This document shows positions 8,892 to 18,061 of a stretch of 64,000 bases of DNA, one piece after another. How positions within the stretch are numbered: the stretch's first letter is position 1; each line of letters begins with the position of its first letter. The stretch covers positions 372,001 to 436,000 of the forward strand of contig NZ_JBGJZL010000003.1 in NCBI RefSeq assembly GCF_042610375.1, given 5' to 3'. The stretch comes from CTSoil-075 sp042610375 (GTDB lineage Bacteria; Bacillota; Negativicutes; DSM-13327). The notes below the pieces were generated by a model. It was not told the origin of the DNA. It did not search any database and saw only the letters and a program-made list of their open reading frames with translations. The translations under genes and the position numbers were made by a program.

Positions 8892-8929
8892 CTTCAGGTT
8901 AAAATAATGTTGATTTTAACCTGAAGGAG
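8892..8929 (+). promoter_or_regulatory. Hairpin overlapping the gpr RBS
   Basis: CTTCAGGTTAAAAT (8892-8905) is a perfect 14-bp inverted repeat with 8913-8926 around AATGTTG. The right arm ends in GAAG, sharing bases with the AAGGAG ribosome binding site (8924-8929). A folded leader could limit gpr translation. It could instead be an operator; the sequence does not decide. Confidence 0.6.
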
Positions 8930-8937
8930 TGAGAAAT

Positions 8938-9909
8938 ATGAAAGATTTTACTTGGACGCCACGGACTGATTTAGCTCTCGAAGCAAGGGAAATGCTTAGC
9001 CGAAAAGTTCGTGAAGATATTCCGGGCGTTGTTGTAGAGACGGTTGAAGAGGAAGATGTTGTGATCACTACCGTGAATATTACGAATGCTGAGGCTGAGC
9101 GGATTATGGGGAAGGGGCAGGGGAAATATGTTACCATTGAAGCCCAAGGACTCAGGGATAAAAATACACCGTTACAAGAAAAAATAATGAAAAAATTAGC
9201 TGAAGAATTAGTTGGAATGGTTGAGTTAGCAAAAAATGCTACAGTATTAATTATTGGTCTTGGGAATCGGAATGTGACACCTGATGCCCTTGGACCACGG
9301 GCTGTAGAGAAAATAGTGGTGACACGTCATCTGCAAGATATGTTATCACCTGAACTTAAAGGGGGTGTGAGGTCAGTTTGTGCCATTGCACCGGGTGTCT
9401 TGGGGATTACTGGTATGGAAACGGTAGAAATCGTGCAAGGTATTGTAAGTAAAGTAAAACCTGATTTAGTTATTGCGATTGATGCTTTAGCTGCTGCTTC
9501 CAGCCGAAGGGTATTAACGACTGTCCAATTGGCGAATACGGGGATTAGCCCTGGCTCGGGTGTAGGCAATAAGAGATTTGGCTTAACAGCACAATCCCTA
9601 GGTGCACCTGTCATTGCAATTGGTGTACCGACGGTTGTTCATGCTTCTACGATTGCGATTGATACCATTGATACACTACAAGAACATGCTCCCTTTGCCC
9701 GCTATTTCAAAAGCATGGAGCATCTTTCAGATAATGATCGCAAGATGATTGTAAGTCAAGTGTTGCCAGAGGTTCTTGGTGATCTCATGGTAACACCTAA
9801 AGAAGTTGATCGCTTTATTGAAGATATCGGAGTTTTGATTGCGGGGGGGATAAACCAAGCCATTCATCCTCATATTGATTATGAAAATATTTATAATTAT
9901 TTACATTAG
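8938..9909 (+). CDS. gpr: Spore germination protease GPR
   Basis: An aspartate-type (family A25) protease that degrades small acid-soluble spore proteins during germination. It is 323 aa. The N-terminal propeptide region (TDLALEAREM) resembles the substrate cleavage site, as in self-processing GPR. The core has VLIIGLGNRNVTPDALGPR and the conserved GVGNKRFGLT segment. The start ATG 8938 lies eight bases after AAGGAG. Its presence with spoIIP shows a spore former. The sigma-G promoter expected for the family was not found with confidence. Confidence 0.94.
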   Translation: MKDFTWTPRTDLALEAREMLSRKVREDIPGVVVETVEEEDVVITTVNITNAEAERIMGKGQGKYVTIEAQGLRDKNTPLQEKIMKKLAEELVGMVELAKNATVLIIGLGNRNVTPDALGPRAVEKIVVTRHLQDMLSPELKGGVRSVCAIAPGVLGITGMETVEIVQGIVSKVKPDLVIAIDALAAASSRRVLTTVQLANTGISPGSGVGNKRFGLTAQSLGAPVIAIGVPTVVHASTIAIDTIDTLQEHAPFARYFKSMEHLSDNDRKMIVSQVLPEVLGDLMVTPKEVDRFIEDIGVLIAGGINQAIHPHIDYENIYNYLH

Positions 9910-10029
9910 CCGTATAAGAGGTTCGAAGGCATATCCTTTTCTTTCTGGGCATATACATTGTATGTAAACAGAAATCATGACAACCTATGTTTGATGGAAT
10001 CATCAGCTAGGTGTCCACAGGAGGAAAGG

Positions 10030-11100
10030 ATGTTAACAAGGCGTGTGCGGCATCAGGCGAAAAAGATAAAATTAGTGAAAAAGATAGTCTTTAGTCTTAT
10101 CATTTTCTTGTTCATATATAGTGTGATATGGAGATACGGCGGCTTATCGGAGGAAGTACTACCAGTAAGTGCTAATGGGAGTTTGCAGCCAGAGCAATAT
10201 ACAGTGCTGCAACTTCCAAAATGGCGAGATGTATTATTTTCAGGTATTCCTAGATTGATTGGTTCTGCAGGGACAACGATCGTTGGCATGGAGAAAAAAG
10301 AAAATCAAACACAACAATTTTTGCGCGATACAATGTTATTTTTGACTAATATTGATATTAAAGATATACGCTCTTTATTACAGGCTGAAATTCCAGTTTT
10401 AGTTGGTGTCAAACCAGTCATCCAAACTGTAAGTGCCATGAATTTCCCTAATTTTCCTAAGTTTGAAATGGTGCAAAATACACCAAAGGATAAGCCTTTG
10501 GTCGGTCTTTATTATACACATACAGCGGAGTCTTTTGTTCCTAACACGGGTGCGACTCATCGACCTGGTGGACAACGGGGTGATATCGTAAATGTAGGAG
10601 AAGCATTGGCTAAAAGATTAGGAACCTATGATATTGCTGTCGTGCAAGATACTACAATTCATGACTATCCAAGTTTTATGAAAGCCTATGGCGCATCAGA
10701 AGTCACTGTGAAAAAAATGCTGGCAGAGAACCCATCTCTTCAGATGATTTTTGATATTCATCGTGATGCTGAAAAACGAGAAAACTATATAGCGACAGTG
10801 AATGGTGTGCAGGTTGCCAGAATGATGATTGTTGTTACGACAGGACAACAAGGATTGGTTCAGCCACACTGGCAACAAAATCATGCCTTTGCAAAGCTGA
10901 TTGATGCTAAAATGAATCAGCGTTATCCTGGAGTTTCACGTGGTATTCGTATGGATGATTGGCGGTATAACCAACATCTTCATCCGCGAGCTTTATTAAT
11001 TGAGGTTGGATGTCAGGAAAACACAAAAGAAGAAGCAGAACGGGGTATTGAGTTATTGGGAGATATTGTGGCTGAAATTATTGCAGAGAACAAGCAATAA
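10030..11100 (+). CDS. spoIIP: Stage II sporulation protein P (amidase)
   Basis: A membrane-anchored N-acetylmuramoyl-L-alanine amidase that thins septal peptidoglycan during engulfment, acting with SpoIID and SpoIIM. It is 356 aa, with one N-terminal transmembrane helix at about residues 18-36. The C-terminal SpoIIP domain has YYTHTAESFVP, GDIVNVGEALA and FDIHRDAEKRE, giving the zinc histidines and glutamate. AGGAGGAAAGG precedes ATG 10030; an upstream in-frame TTG is rejected. It follows gpr as in Bacillus. Confidence 0.93.
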   Translation: MLTRRVRHQAKKIKLVKKIVFSLIIFLFIYSVIWRYGGLSEEVLPVSANGSLQPEQYTVLQLPKWRDVLFSGIPRLIGSAGTTIVGMEKKENQTQQFLRDTMLFLTNIDIKDIRSLLQAEIPVLVGVKPVIQTVSAMNFPNFPKFEMVQNTPKDKPLVGLYYTHTAESFVPNTGATHRPGGQRGDIVNVGEALAKRLGTYDIAVVQDTTIHDYPSFMKAYGASEVTVKKMLAENPSLQMIFDIHRDAEKRENYIATVNGVQVARMMIVVTTGQQGLVQPHWQQNHAFAKLIDAKMNQRYPGVSRGIRMDDWRYNQHLHPRALLIEVGCQENTKEEAERGIELLGDIVAEIIAENKQ

Positions 11101-11160
11101 GGTAAAAGATGAAAACTCATACTCTTGTGTAAAAGAATTTCAACTGTAAGAGGTGATAAT

Positions 11161-11553
11161 GTGTTTTCTATATTAGATTATCGGGATAGTATGATTATTT
11201 TTCGTGGTTTATTGATTTTGACGGTCTTTATATTAATCGGGGTAGGGGTGGCGGAAAGGCAACTCAATGGTTTGACACAGCGACAAGAAAATGTACTGGC
11301 TTTTTCTATTGCCTATGACCCAAGTGGCATTTATACAATTTATATTAGCGGGTCTGCTTATCAACTAAGTGCTTTATATCCAGTAGGCGAAATTATAAAT
11401 AATGATCGTAATGTCACGCTAAAAACAACTCAGCATCGTATTGTCATACCCAAATATATAGAACTGGATTGCAGGAAAGAACTCATGTTACTCGAATTAT
11501 ATATAAAGCAAATTCAAGAAAAAATAAATGTTTATGATAAGGCATTTAGGTAA
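11161..11553 (+). CDS. Small membrane protein, YqxA position
   Basis: A 130-aa protein with one membrane helix near residues 12-32 and an extracytoplasmic remainder. No recognised catalytic motif. GTG 11161 follows AGAGGTGA. It sits between spoIIP and lepA, where Bacillus carries the small membrane protein YqxA. Equivalence is inferred from position and topology only, not from sequence similarity I can demonstrate. Confidence 0.7.
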   Translation: MFSILDYRDSMIIFRGLLILTVFILIGVGVAERQLNGLTQRQENVLAFSIAYDPSGIYTIYISGSAYQLSALYPVGEIINNDRNVTLKTTQHRIVIPKYIELDCRKELMLLELYIKQIQEKINVYDKAFR

Positions 11554-11630
11554 TGCTTGCAGGTGTCTGGTAGCAGGTGATATAATCAATACCAGTAATT
11601 ATTTGTCTATAGTTTAGAGGGGAGGCTTTT

Positions 11631-13427
11631 ATGAAAACCAGTAATATCCGCAATTTTTCTATAATTGCTCATATAGATCATGGAAAGTCTACGCTTGCTG
11701 ATCGGTTGATTGAGTATACAGGTACTCTCTCGTCTCGGGAAATGGAAGCTCAGGTTTTGGATCATATGGATCTTGAACGGGAGCGTGGAATCACGATCAA
11801 AGCTCAGTCAGTACGATTGTCATATACAGCTAAAGATGGGGAAACCTATATGCTGAATTTGATTGATACGCCAGGACACGTTGACTTTACCTATGAAGTA
11901 TCACGCAGTTTGGCAGCCTGTGAAGGTGCGCTTTTGATTGTTGATGCCGCTCAAGGGATTGAAGCACAAACTTTAGCCAATGTGTATTTGGCATTGGATA
12001 ATGATTTAGAAATTATTACAGTCATCAACAAAATCGATTTGCCAAGTGCCGATCCAGATCGTGTTAAGCAAGAGGTTGAAGATGTCATCGGTCTCGATAC
12101 TTCTGAGGCGGTGCTCACAAGTGCCAAAACAGGTATTGGCATTGAAGAAGTATTAGAAGCCATTGTGAAGAAAATTCCACCACCGAAGGGTACCGTTGAT
12201 GAACCACTGTGCGCTCTGATTTTTGATTCTCATTTTGATGCCTATAAAGGTGTTATTGCTTATGTTCGGGTGATGAACGGCACAATTAGACCAGGTATGA
12301 AAATGAAAATGATGGCTACCAATAAAACCGTTGAAGTCACTGAAGTCGGTGTTTTTAAACCTAACATGGCCAATGTAAGTGAACTTGGTCCAGGTCACGT
12401 TGGTTTTGTCGCTGGTAGTATTAAAAATGTAAAAGATGTAAGAGTTGGCGATACCATTACAGACGCTGATAAACCTGTAGCACAGGCTTTGTCTGGTTAT
12501 CGTAAGGTCACGCCTATGGTATATTGCGGCTTGTACCCAGTGGATACTTCTGATTATGATATTTTACGAGATGCTTTAGAAAAGTTAAAATTGAATGATG
12601 CATCCTTAGTATTTGAACCTGAGACATCCATCGCTTTAGGTTTTGGTTTTCGGTGTGGTTTCTTAGGACTTTTACATATGGAAGTTGTTCAAGAACGATT
12701 GGAACGAGAATACAATCTTTCACTCATTACAACAGCACCGAGTGTTATTTATAAAGTCTTTAAAACGGATGGCGAAATTTTTGAAATTGAGAATCCGTCG
12801 AAATTGCCGACGCCTCAAGAAATTGAACACATTGAAGAGCCTTATGTCAAAGCAATGGTCATTGTGCCCAATGATTATGTTGGCGTGGTTATGGAGCTGT
12901 CCCAAGAAAAACGTGGCGAATTTAAGGATATGAAGTATCTAGATACAACGAGGGTCATGATTACTTATCATTTACCATTAAGTGAAATTATTTATGATTA
13001 TTTTGACCGATTGAAATCTGCTAGTCGTGGTTATGCATCGTTAGATTATGAACTCATTGGCTATCGGGCATCTCAATTGGTGAAACTTGATATTTTGTTA
13101 AATAGTGAAATTGTCGATGCCTTATCCATTATTGTACATCGAGAAAAAGCGACTTATCGTGGACGATTGCTCGTAGAAAAACTAAAAGGCATTATCCCGC
13201 GTCAAATGTTTGAAATTCCCATTCAAGCAGCCATTGGTAATAAGGTTATTGCCCGCGAAAGTGTACGAGCTATGCGAAAAGATGTATTAGCAAAATGTTA
13301 CGGTGGGGATATTAGCCGAAAACGTAAATTGCTTGAAAAGCAAAAAGAGGGTAAAAAACGCATGAAACAAGTTGGTAGCGTAGAAGTTCCTCAAGAAGCC
13401 TTTATGGCCATATTAAAGATTGATTAA
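11631..13427 (+). CDS. lepA: Elongation factor 4 (LepA)
   Basis: A translational GTPase acting on the ribosome. It is 598 aa, the full family length. The G1 motif AHIDHGKSTLADRL is at residues 13-26, followed by RGITIKAQSV, DTPGHVDF and NKIDLPSADP. Domains II-IV and the LepA-specific C-terminal domain follow, with KKRMKQVGSVEVPQEAF at the end. ATG 11631 has a good GGGGAGG RBS. The next gene is hemW, as in Bacillus. Confidence 0.97.
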   Translation: MKTSNIRNFSIIAHIDHGKSTLADRLIEYTGTLSSREMEAQVLDHMDLERERGITIKAQSVRLSYTAKDGETYMLNLIDTPGHVDFTYEVSRSLAACEGALLIVDAAQGIEAQTLANVYLALDNDLEIITVINKIDLPSADPDRVKQEVEDVIGLDTSEAVLTSAKTGIGIEEVLEAIVKKIPPPKGTVDEPLCALIFDSHFDAYKGVIAYVRVMNGTIRPGMKMKMMATNKTVEVTEVGVFKPNMANVSELGPGHVGFVAGSIKNVKDVRVGDTITDADKPVAQALSGYRKVTPMVYCGLYPVDTSDYDILRDALEKLKLNDASLVFEPETSIALGFGFRCGFLGLLHMEVVQERLEREYNLSLITTAPSVIYKVFKTDGEIFEIENPSKLPTPQEIEHIEEPYVKAMVIVPNDYVGVVMELSQEKRGEFKDMKYLDTTRVMITYHLPLSEIIYDYFDRLKSASRGYASLDYELIGYRASQLVKLDILLNSEIVDALSIIVHREKATYRGRLLVEKLKGIIPRQMFEIPIQAAIGNKVIARESVRAMRKDVLAKCYGGDISRKRKLLEKQKEGKKRMKQVGSVEVPQEAFMAILKID

Positions 13428-13439
13428 AGGTGATGAATG

Positions 13440-14576
13440 ATGAAGATTGGTTTATATATTCATATTCCCTTTTGTCAGCAAAAGTGTTTATATTGTGATT
13501 TTCCGTCCCATGCCAATCTGACTCACTTATATCAGCCTTATGTTGCCGCCTTATGCCAGGAGATTTCTGGCATAGGCGGCGTTTTATCAGGTGATATTGT
13601 TGATAGCATCTATATTGGCGGTGGGACACCTACTGTTTTATCAGCAAAATCTTTAGGACAAATCTTGCAACATGTTCATACACATTTTTCTGTTGCTAAA
13701 ACTGCTGAATTTAGCATTGAGGCCAACCCAGGTACAATCGATAAAGAAAAGTTATTGGTATTGCAGGCTGGTGGTGTAAACCGTATTAGTTTTGGGGTAC
13801 AAACTTTTTCTGATCCATTATTATCGTCCATTGGGCGTATTCATTCGGCTGCTCAGGCAATTGAAAGCGTTAAAATGGCTCAACAAGTAGGTTTTAGCAA
13901 TATTAACGTTGATCTAATGTATGGATTGCCTGGACAAACGATTCAGCAACTTGAGGATAGCATTCTTAAAGCCGCGGAACTTAATGTGACTCATATTTCA
14001 GCTTATGGACTGAAGGTTGAAGATGGGACTCCTTTTGCCACCTTGCAAGATGAAGGGACACTGATGCTGCCTGACGAAGATGAAGATGATGCCATGTATG
14101 AATTGACGACTCAGCTGCTGCCCCAAAAGGGGTTCAGAAGGTATGAAATATCTAATTTTGCAAAAAATGGTTATAAGTGTACTCATAACTTGAAATATTG
14201 GCAGTATCAGCCTTATATAGGGGTAGGGGCTGCCGCTCATTCTTTTTTCAAAAAAGAGCGGCTGGCGAATCAGTCGGATGTTCTTTCTTATATCGAAACG
14301 ATTGCAAGTGGTCAGTTGCCGATCAAGGTTCGTGAAGTGCCTGAAATAAGGATTGCTATGGCTGAGTATGTATTCTTGGCCCTGCGGACTGTGACAGGTT
14401 TGTCTGTGGAAAATTTTAATCAATATTTTAGCGATGATTTTTTTGGACAATATAGTCATGTGATCAAAACATTAATTGAGAAAAAACTTATTATCGCAAC
14501 TGAAAAAGAGATCTATTTGACACCAATTGGCATGAAATATGGCAATATTGTATTTGGCGCATTTTTACCAGAATAA
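13440..14576 (+). CDS. hemW: Radical SAM heme chaperone HemW
   Basis: Binds and delivers heme; it belongs to the HemN-like radical SAM family but is not coproporphyrinogen oxidase. It is 378 aa. The cluster motif CQQKCLYCDF near residues 12-21 has the CxxxCxxC spacing and lacks the extra fourth cysteine of true HemN. GGGTPT and SFGVQTFSDPLL follow, then a HemN C-terminal domain. ATG 13440 is preferred to ATG 13437 because of spacing from AAAGGTGAT. A heme chaperone is meaningful here, since a b-type cytochrome hydrogenase is encoded at 53-57 kb. Confidence 0.92.
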   Translation: MKIGLYIHIPFCQQKCLYCDFPSHANLTHLYQPYVAALCQEISGIGGVLSGDIVDSIYIGGGTPTVLSAKSLGQILQHVHTHFSVAKTAEFSIEANPGTIDKEKLLVLQAGGVNRISFGVQTFSDPLLSSIGRIHSAAQAIESVKMAQQVGFSNINVDLMYGLPGQTIQQLEDSILKAAELNVTHISAYGLKVEDGTPFATLQDEGTLMLPDEDEDDAMYELTTQLLPQKGFRRYEISNFAKNGYKCTHNLKYWQYQPYIGVGAAAHSFFKKERLANQSDVLSYIETIASGQLPIKVREVPEIRIAMAEYVFLALRTVTGLSVENFNQYFSDDFFGQYSHVIKTLIEKKLIIATEKEIYLTPIGMKYGNIVFGAFLPE

Positions 14577-14592
14577 ATTATGTGATTAGATC

Positions 14593-14659
14593 TTGACATT
14601 CGGGCGCAAGAGTGGTATTTTTTTAGTAGGCGTTAGCACTCTCTATGAGAGAGTGCTAA
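14593..14659 (+). promoter_or_regulatory. Heat-shock promoter with CIRCE operator
   Basis: TTGACA (14593-14598), a 17-bp spacer and TATTTT (14616-14621), then a perfect CIRCE element: TTAGCACTC (14633-14641), nine bases, GAGTGCTAA (14651-14659). CIRCE is the HrcA binding site. It lies just after the expected transcript start and governs the whole hrcA-dnaJ cluster. Confidence 0.96.
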
Positions 14660-14679
14660 CAATAGGAGGTGGAATTTGC

Positions 14680-15708
14680 ATGATGGATAAGCGAAAACGC
14701 AATATTCTTCAAGCTATTGTTGATGATTATATTTCCACCGCTGAGCCTATTGGTTCTCGGACGATTGCACGTAAGCATGCTCTGGGAGTAAGTCCAGCAA
14801 CCATTCGTAATGAAATGGCTGATCTTGAACTATTAGGCTATATTGAACAGCTTCACACATCATCAGGACGAATTCCTTCTGCTAAGGGTTATCGATTTTA
14901 TGTAGATTCCTTATTAGAACCAACGCGAATATCTGATAAAGAAATTGCGTTGATTAAGAATTGGTATCAGGTTAAGACTCGTCATGTTAGCGAAGTTTTT
15001 CAAGAAACAGCTAAAATTTTATCAAATATGACCAATAATATTTCCTTGGTTGTTGCGCCGCAAGTATCTCAATGTGTTTTTAAGTATCTGCAATTTCTGC
15101 CTTTTGATGAATGTCGGGCACTAATCGTTGTTGTGACTGACACAGGTTTTGTTGAAAATAAGATCATCAATATACCAGAAGGCACTACTTTTAAAGATTT
15201 GGGACATATTGCTGAATGTATCAACAAACGTTTAACTGGGTTGTCTTTTGATAAAATTACAACTGCCGTGCTAAAAGAAATACAAAAAGACATCGTGATT
15301 GATGCTGAGTTATTCGAGACTGCAATGGAAATATTAAAGCAAGCTTTGGTTGTAGAAAAAAATGAACGCTTGTACCTTGGTGGCACGACTCAATTACTCA
15401 GTCAGCCTGAATTTAAAAATATCGATAAAGTAAAAACTTTTCTTGGTATGTTGGAAGAAGAACAATTGTTATGCGATATTTTGCAAAAACAAGATAATGA
15501 TGGTGTCATTGTAACCATTGGTGGTGAAAATCAATATAGCGGTATACAAGACTGTAGTATGGTGCAGGCTACTTATCGCATGGGTGGTCAAGTAGTTGGG
15601 ACAGTAGCCGTTTTAGGACCCACTCGCATGGATTATGGTAAAGTAATGTCCGTATTGGAATTTATGCATCAACATTTGGGAGAAGTACTCAAAAAATATA
15701 AAGTCTAG
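14680..15708 (+). CDS. hrcA: Heat-inducible repressor HrcA
   Basis: Repressor of class I heat-shock genes, binding CIRCE. It is 342 aa. The N-terminal winged helix has RKRNILQAIVDDYISTAEP and SPATIRNEMADLE, followed by SSGRIPSAKGYR and the HrcA effector domain. AGGAGGTGG precedes ATG 14680. HrcA normally needs GroE to fold; here the chaperonin next to it is archaeal-like, which raises the question of which chaperonin gates the repressor. Confidence 0.96.
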   Translation: MMDKRKRNILQAIVDDYISTAEPIGSRTIARKHALGVSPATIRNEMADLELLGYIEQLHTSSGRIPSAKGYRFYVDSLLEPTRISDKEIALIKNWYQVKTRHVSEVFQETAKILSNMTNNISLVVAPQVSQCVFKYLQFLPFDECRALIVVVTDTGFVENKIINIPEGTTFKDLGHIAECINKRLTGLSFDKITTAVLKEIQKDIVIDAELFETAMEILKQALVVEKNERLYLGGTTQLLSQPEFKNIDKVKTFLGMLEEEQLLCDILQKQDNDGVIVTIGGENQYSGIQDCSMVQATYRMGGQVVGTVAVLGPTRMDYGKVMSVLEFMHQHLGEVLKKYKV

Positions 15709-15729
15709 AGTTAGGTATTCCTAACTCTA
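15706..15729 (+). other. Hairpin at the hrcA-chaperonin junction
   Basis: TAGAGTTAGG, starting at the hrcA stop codon, pairs perfectly with CCTAACTCTA around TATT. There is no T tract, so mRNA processing or differential stability in the operon is more likely than termination. This is inference. Confidence 0.6.
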
Positions 15730-15770
15730 ATATACATATAATAAAGCTATAAATTTGGGGGTAGCCACAG

Positions 15771-17357
15771 ATGAAACTGAAACAAGGTGGTAGTGGTTCG
15801 GAGGCTGATGAAAGCCTGGCGGCATTAATGACAAATGCCAATGCAGTCAGAGCCATCACAGCGGCTGTTGAAGGGACAATTGGTCCTAAAGGGCTTGATA
15901 CCATGTTAGTCGATTCTGCCGGTGAAGTGATTATTACCAATGATGGTGTGACGATTTTAGAAAAAATGGAAGTCAATCATCCTGCCGCTAATATGTTAAT
16001 TAATATCGCGAGAGCTCAGCAAGCTGCTGTGGGCGATGGAACAACAACAGCGACAATTATGGCGGGCGGCCTAGTCAGTGAAGGTGTTAATCAAGTTCTG
16101 CGAGGTGTCCCTATCGCTCGTGTGATTGAAGGCGTCAAGTATGGTATCGCTTGTGCATTAGAACAGATCAAAGAACATGCGCGTGGGATCAAAGATGTCA
16201 GCGATCCTATTTTACATCGTATTGCCATGATTGCTGGCCGTGAGTATGAAGATATTGCTGATCTTGTTGTCAATGCTGCTCGTTTAATCGGTTTTGAAAA
16301 ATTGTGCGAACAAAATTTTAAGCTATCTGATATTATCATGGCAGAAGAAGGCGCCGATAATGAAGTTTTTATGGGTGTGATTATTGACAAAAAGCGCATG
16401 AATCAAGAAATGCCGCTATTTGCTAGCGACGCTAAAGTTCTCATTATTGATGATGCTCTTGAGCCTGAAACAATTGAGGATGAAGCCTTAAGTACAGAAG
16501 CAGGATTCAATCTTTATCGAGAGTTGCAATATGAATTTAAGGATAACATCTGTAAGATCCTTGAACTTGGTGTTAACGTAGTATTAGTAGATCGAGGCGT
16601 TCACGCAATGGCAGAAGAAATACTGACAGATGCAGGTGTTATGGTCATTCAACGTATACCTGCTGAAGATTTACGTCGGGCTGCTGAACATGTGGGAGCG
16701 CGCATGATCAAACGTACTGGACTTAAAAAAGAATTGAATGAGATTCATAAATATTTAGGTACCGCAAAGACTGTCTATGAGGATGAAAATTTAGAACATA
16801 TTCGCATTTTGGGTGGAGCTGGTAAGCCAATGGCTACAATTTTAGTCGGTGCTGCCACAGCAGAAGTCGTTGGCGAACGTCAACGGATTGCAAAAGATGC
16901 AGCTTCAAGTGTTCAGGCTGCTGTTAAAAGTGGCTATGTACCTGGTGGTGGTTCCATTGAAATTGCGATCAGTCGTCAAGTTGAAAGTTTGCGTGGAAAT
17001 GTCAAAGGGATGTCAGCTTATGGCGTGGATTGTGTAACTCATGCTCTAAGGCGTCCGTTGTCCCAAATTGTTGAAAATGCAGGCTATAATCCTTTAGAAA
17101 AAGTCGAAGAAGTTGTGGCGGCCCATGGTAGTCAGGGCGTAGATTCCTTAGGTATTGATTGTGATACTGGTGAAATCGTTGATATGCTAACACTAGGTGT
17201 GGTTGATCCTGTGAATGTAAAGCTACACGCAGTAAAAGCAGCTGGTGAAGTCGCTATCGCTATTTTACGGATTGATACAATTATCAAAATGAAAGTTGAA
17301 AGCGGGAATAACGCTAAGACGGGGGTCAACAAACTAAGTGGGTTGACACAATTTTAA
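15771..17357 (+). CDS. Group III (archaeal-type) chaperonin
   Basis: An ATP-dependent chaperonin subunit of the thermosome/TCP-1 type, not GroEL. It is 528 aa. The equatorial domain has GTIGPKGLDTMLVD (about residues 37-50), TNDGVTIL and GDGTTTATIM (ATP and Mg site). The apical domain is in the middle, and the C-terminal half has YVPGGGSIEIAI and AGEVAIAILRID. A GroEL-type GGM tail is absent. Family knowledge: such bacterial group III chaperonins, first described in Carboxydothermus, sit in the dnaK operon, as here between hrcA and grpE. No GroES-like partner is present, consistent with a built-in lid. Confidence 0.95.
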   Translation: MKLKQGGSGSEADESLAALMTNANAVRAITAAVEGTIGPKGLDTMLVDSAGEVIITNDGVTILEKMEVNHPAANMLINIARAQQAAVGDGTTTATIMAGGLVSEGVNQVLRGVPIARVIEGVKYGIACALEQIKEHARGIKDVSDPILHRIAMIAGREYEDIADLVVNAARLIGFEKLCEQNFKLSDIIMAEEGADNEVFMGVIIDKKRMNQEMPLFASDAKVLIIDDALEPETIEDEALSTEAGFNLYRELQYEFKDNICKILELGVNVVLVDRGVHAMAEEILTDAGVMVIQRIPAEDLRRAAEHVGARMIKRTGLKKELNEIHKYLGTAKTVYEDENLEHIRILGGAGKPMATILVGAATAEVVGERQRIAKDAASSVQAAVKSGYVPGGGSIEIAISRQVESLRGNVKGMSAYGVDCVTHALRRPLSQIVENAGYNPLEKVEEVVAAHGSQGVDSLGIDCDTGEIVDMLTLGVVDPVNVKLHAVKAAGEVAIAILRIDTIIKMKVESGNNAKTGVNKLSGLTQF

Positions 17358-17374
17358 AATATGGAGTGATAGAT

Positions 17375-17944
17375 TTGACCAAATCAACAGAGAAAGAAAC
17401 AAGTAATGTGGAAGTTGATTCCATGAATGAAGCCGTAGAAGAAGCTGTAGAAAAAACTTTTGAAATTTTAGATGGGGATGATGTTGTTAAGCTGCAAGCT
17501 GAGCTTGTTGTTCAGCAACGTTTAGTTGAAGAGCATAACGATCGCTATAAGCGTCTACAGGCAGATTTTGAAAATCTTAGACGAAGAACTCGTCAAGAAA
17601 AAGAAGATTTATCTATGGTTGTTGCACAAAATATTCTTTTAGATTTACTTCCAGTTGTTGATAATTTTGAAAGAGCTTTAGGCAGTGCTGGAACCCAAGA
17701 TGCGGCAAAAGTATTGATGGGTGTAGAAATGATTCATCGACAGTTTATCCAAGCTTTAGAAAAGTGTGGTTTAACGACTGTGGAAGCTCTTGGACAACTT
17801 TTTGACCCACAAAAACATGAAGCTGTTATGAGAGTAGAAGATGAAACTCAAGCTGATGGAACTGTGGTTGAAGAACTTCAAAAAGGCTATGCTGTACGCG
17901 GTAAAGTCATACGTCCAAGTATGGTAAAAGTTGTAGGAAATTAA
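17375..17944 (+). CDS. grpE: Nucleotide exchange factor GrpE
   Basis: Releases ADP from DnaK. About 189 aa. The N-terminal acidic region is followed by a long coiled coil (RYKRLQADFENLRRRTRQEK) and a C-terminal beta domain with LFDPQKHEAVM and GYAVRGKVIRPSMVKV. TTG 17375 is chosen because GGAG (17363-17366) precedes it by eight bases; GTG 17366 overlaps that RBS. It lies 17 bases after the chaperonin and is surely cotranscribed. Its stop is followed directly by a reverse-oriented interspersed repeat. Confidence 0.93.
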   Translation: MTKSTEKETSNVEVDSMNEAVEEAVEKTFEILDGDDVVKLQAELVVQQRLVEEHNDRYKRLQADFENLRRRTRQEKEDLSMVVAQNILLDLLPVVDNFERALGSAGTQDAAKVLMGVEMIHRQFIQALEKCGLTTVEALGQLFDPQKHEAVMRVEDETQADGTVVEELQKGYAVRGKVIRPSMVKVVGN

Positions 17945-17992
17945 ACAAGTCGTTCTTAACTGGAATCAACAAGTAAAATGCGATGTGATTCC
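17945..17992 (-). repeat. Interspersed hairpin repeat between grpE and dnaK
   Basis: On the minus strand GGAATCA (17992-17986) and TGATTCC (17968-17962) form the stem, followed by the tail AGTTAAGAACGACT. It closely matches 51625-51672. It occupies about 40 percent of the grpE-dnaK spacer. Confidence 0.65.
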
Positions 17993-18061
17993 GTAAGATA
18001 TAGGTTATACAGAGCTTATTTTAGGGTATAAAATTTTATATATTTCGAGGAGGAATAAACA

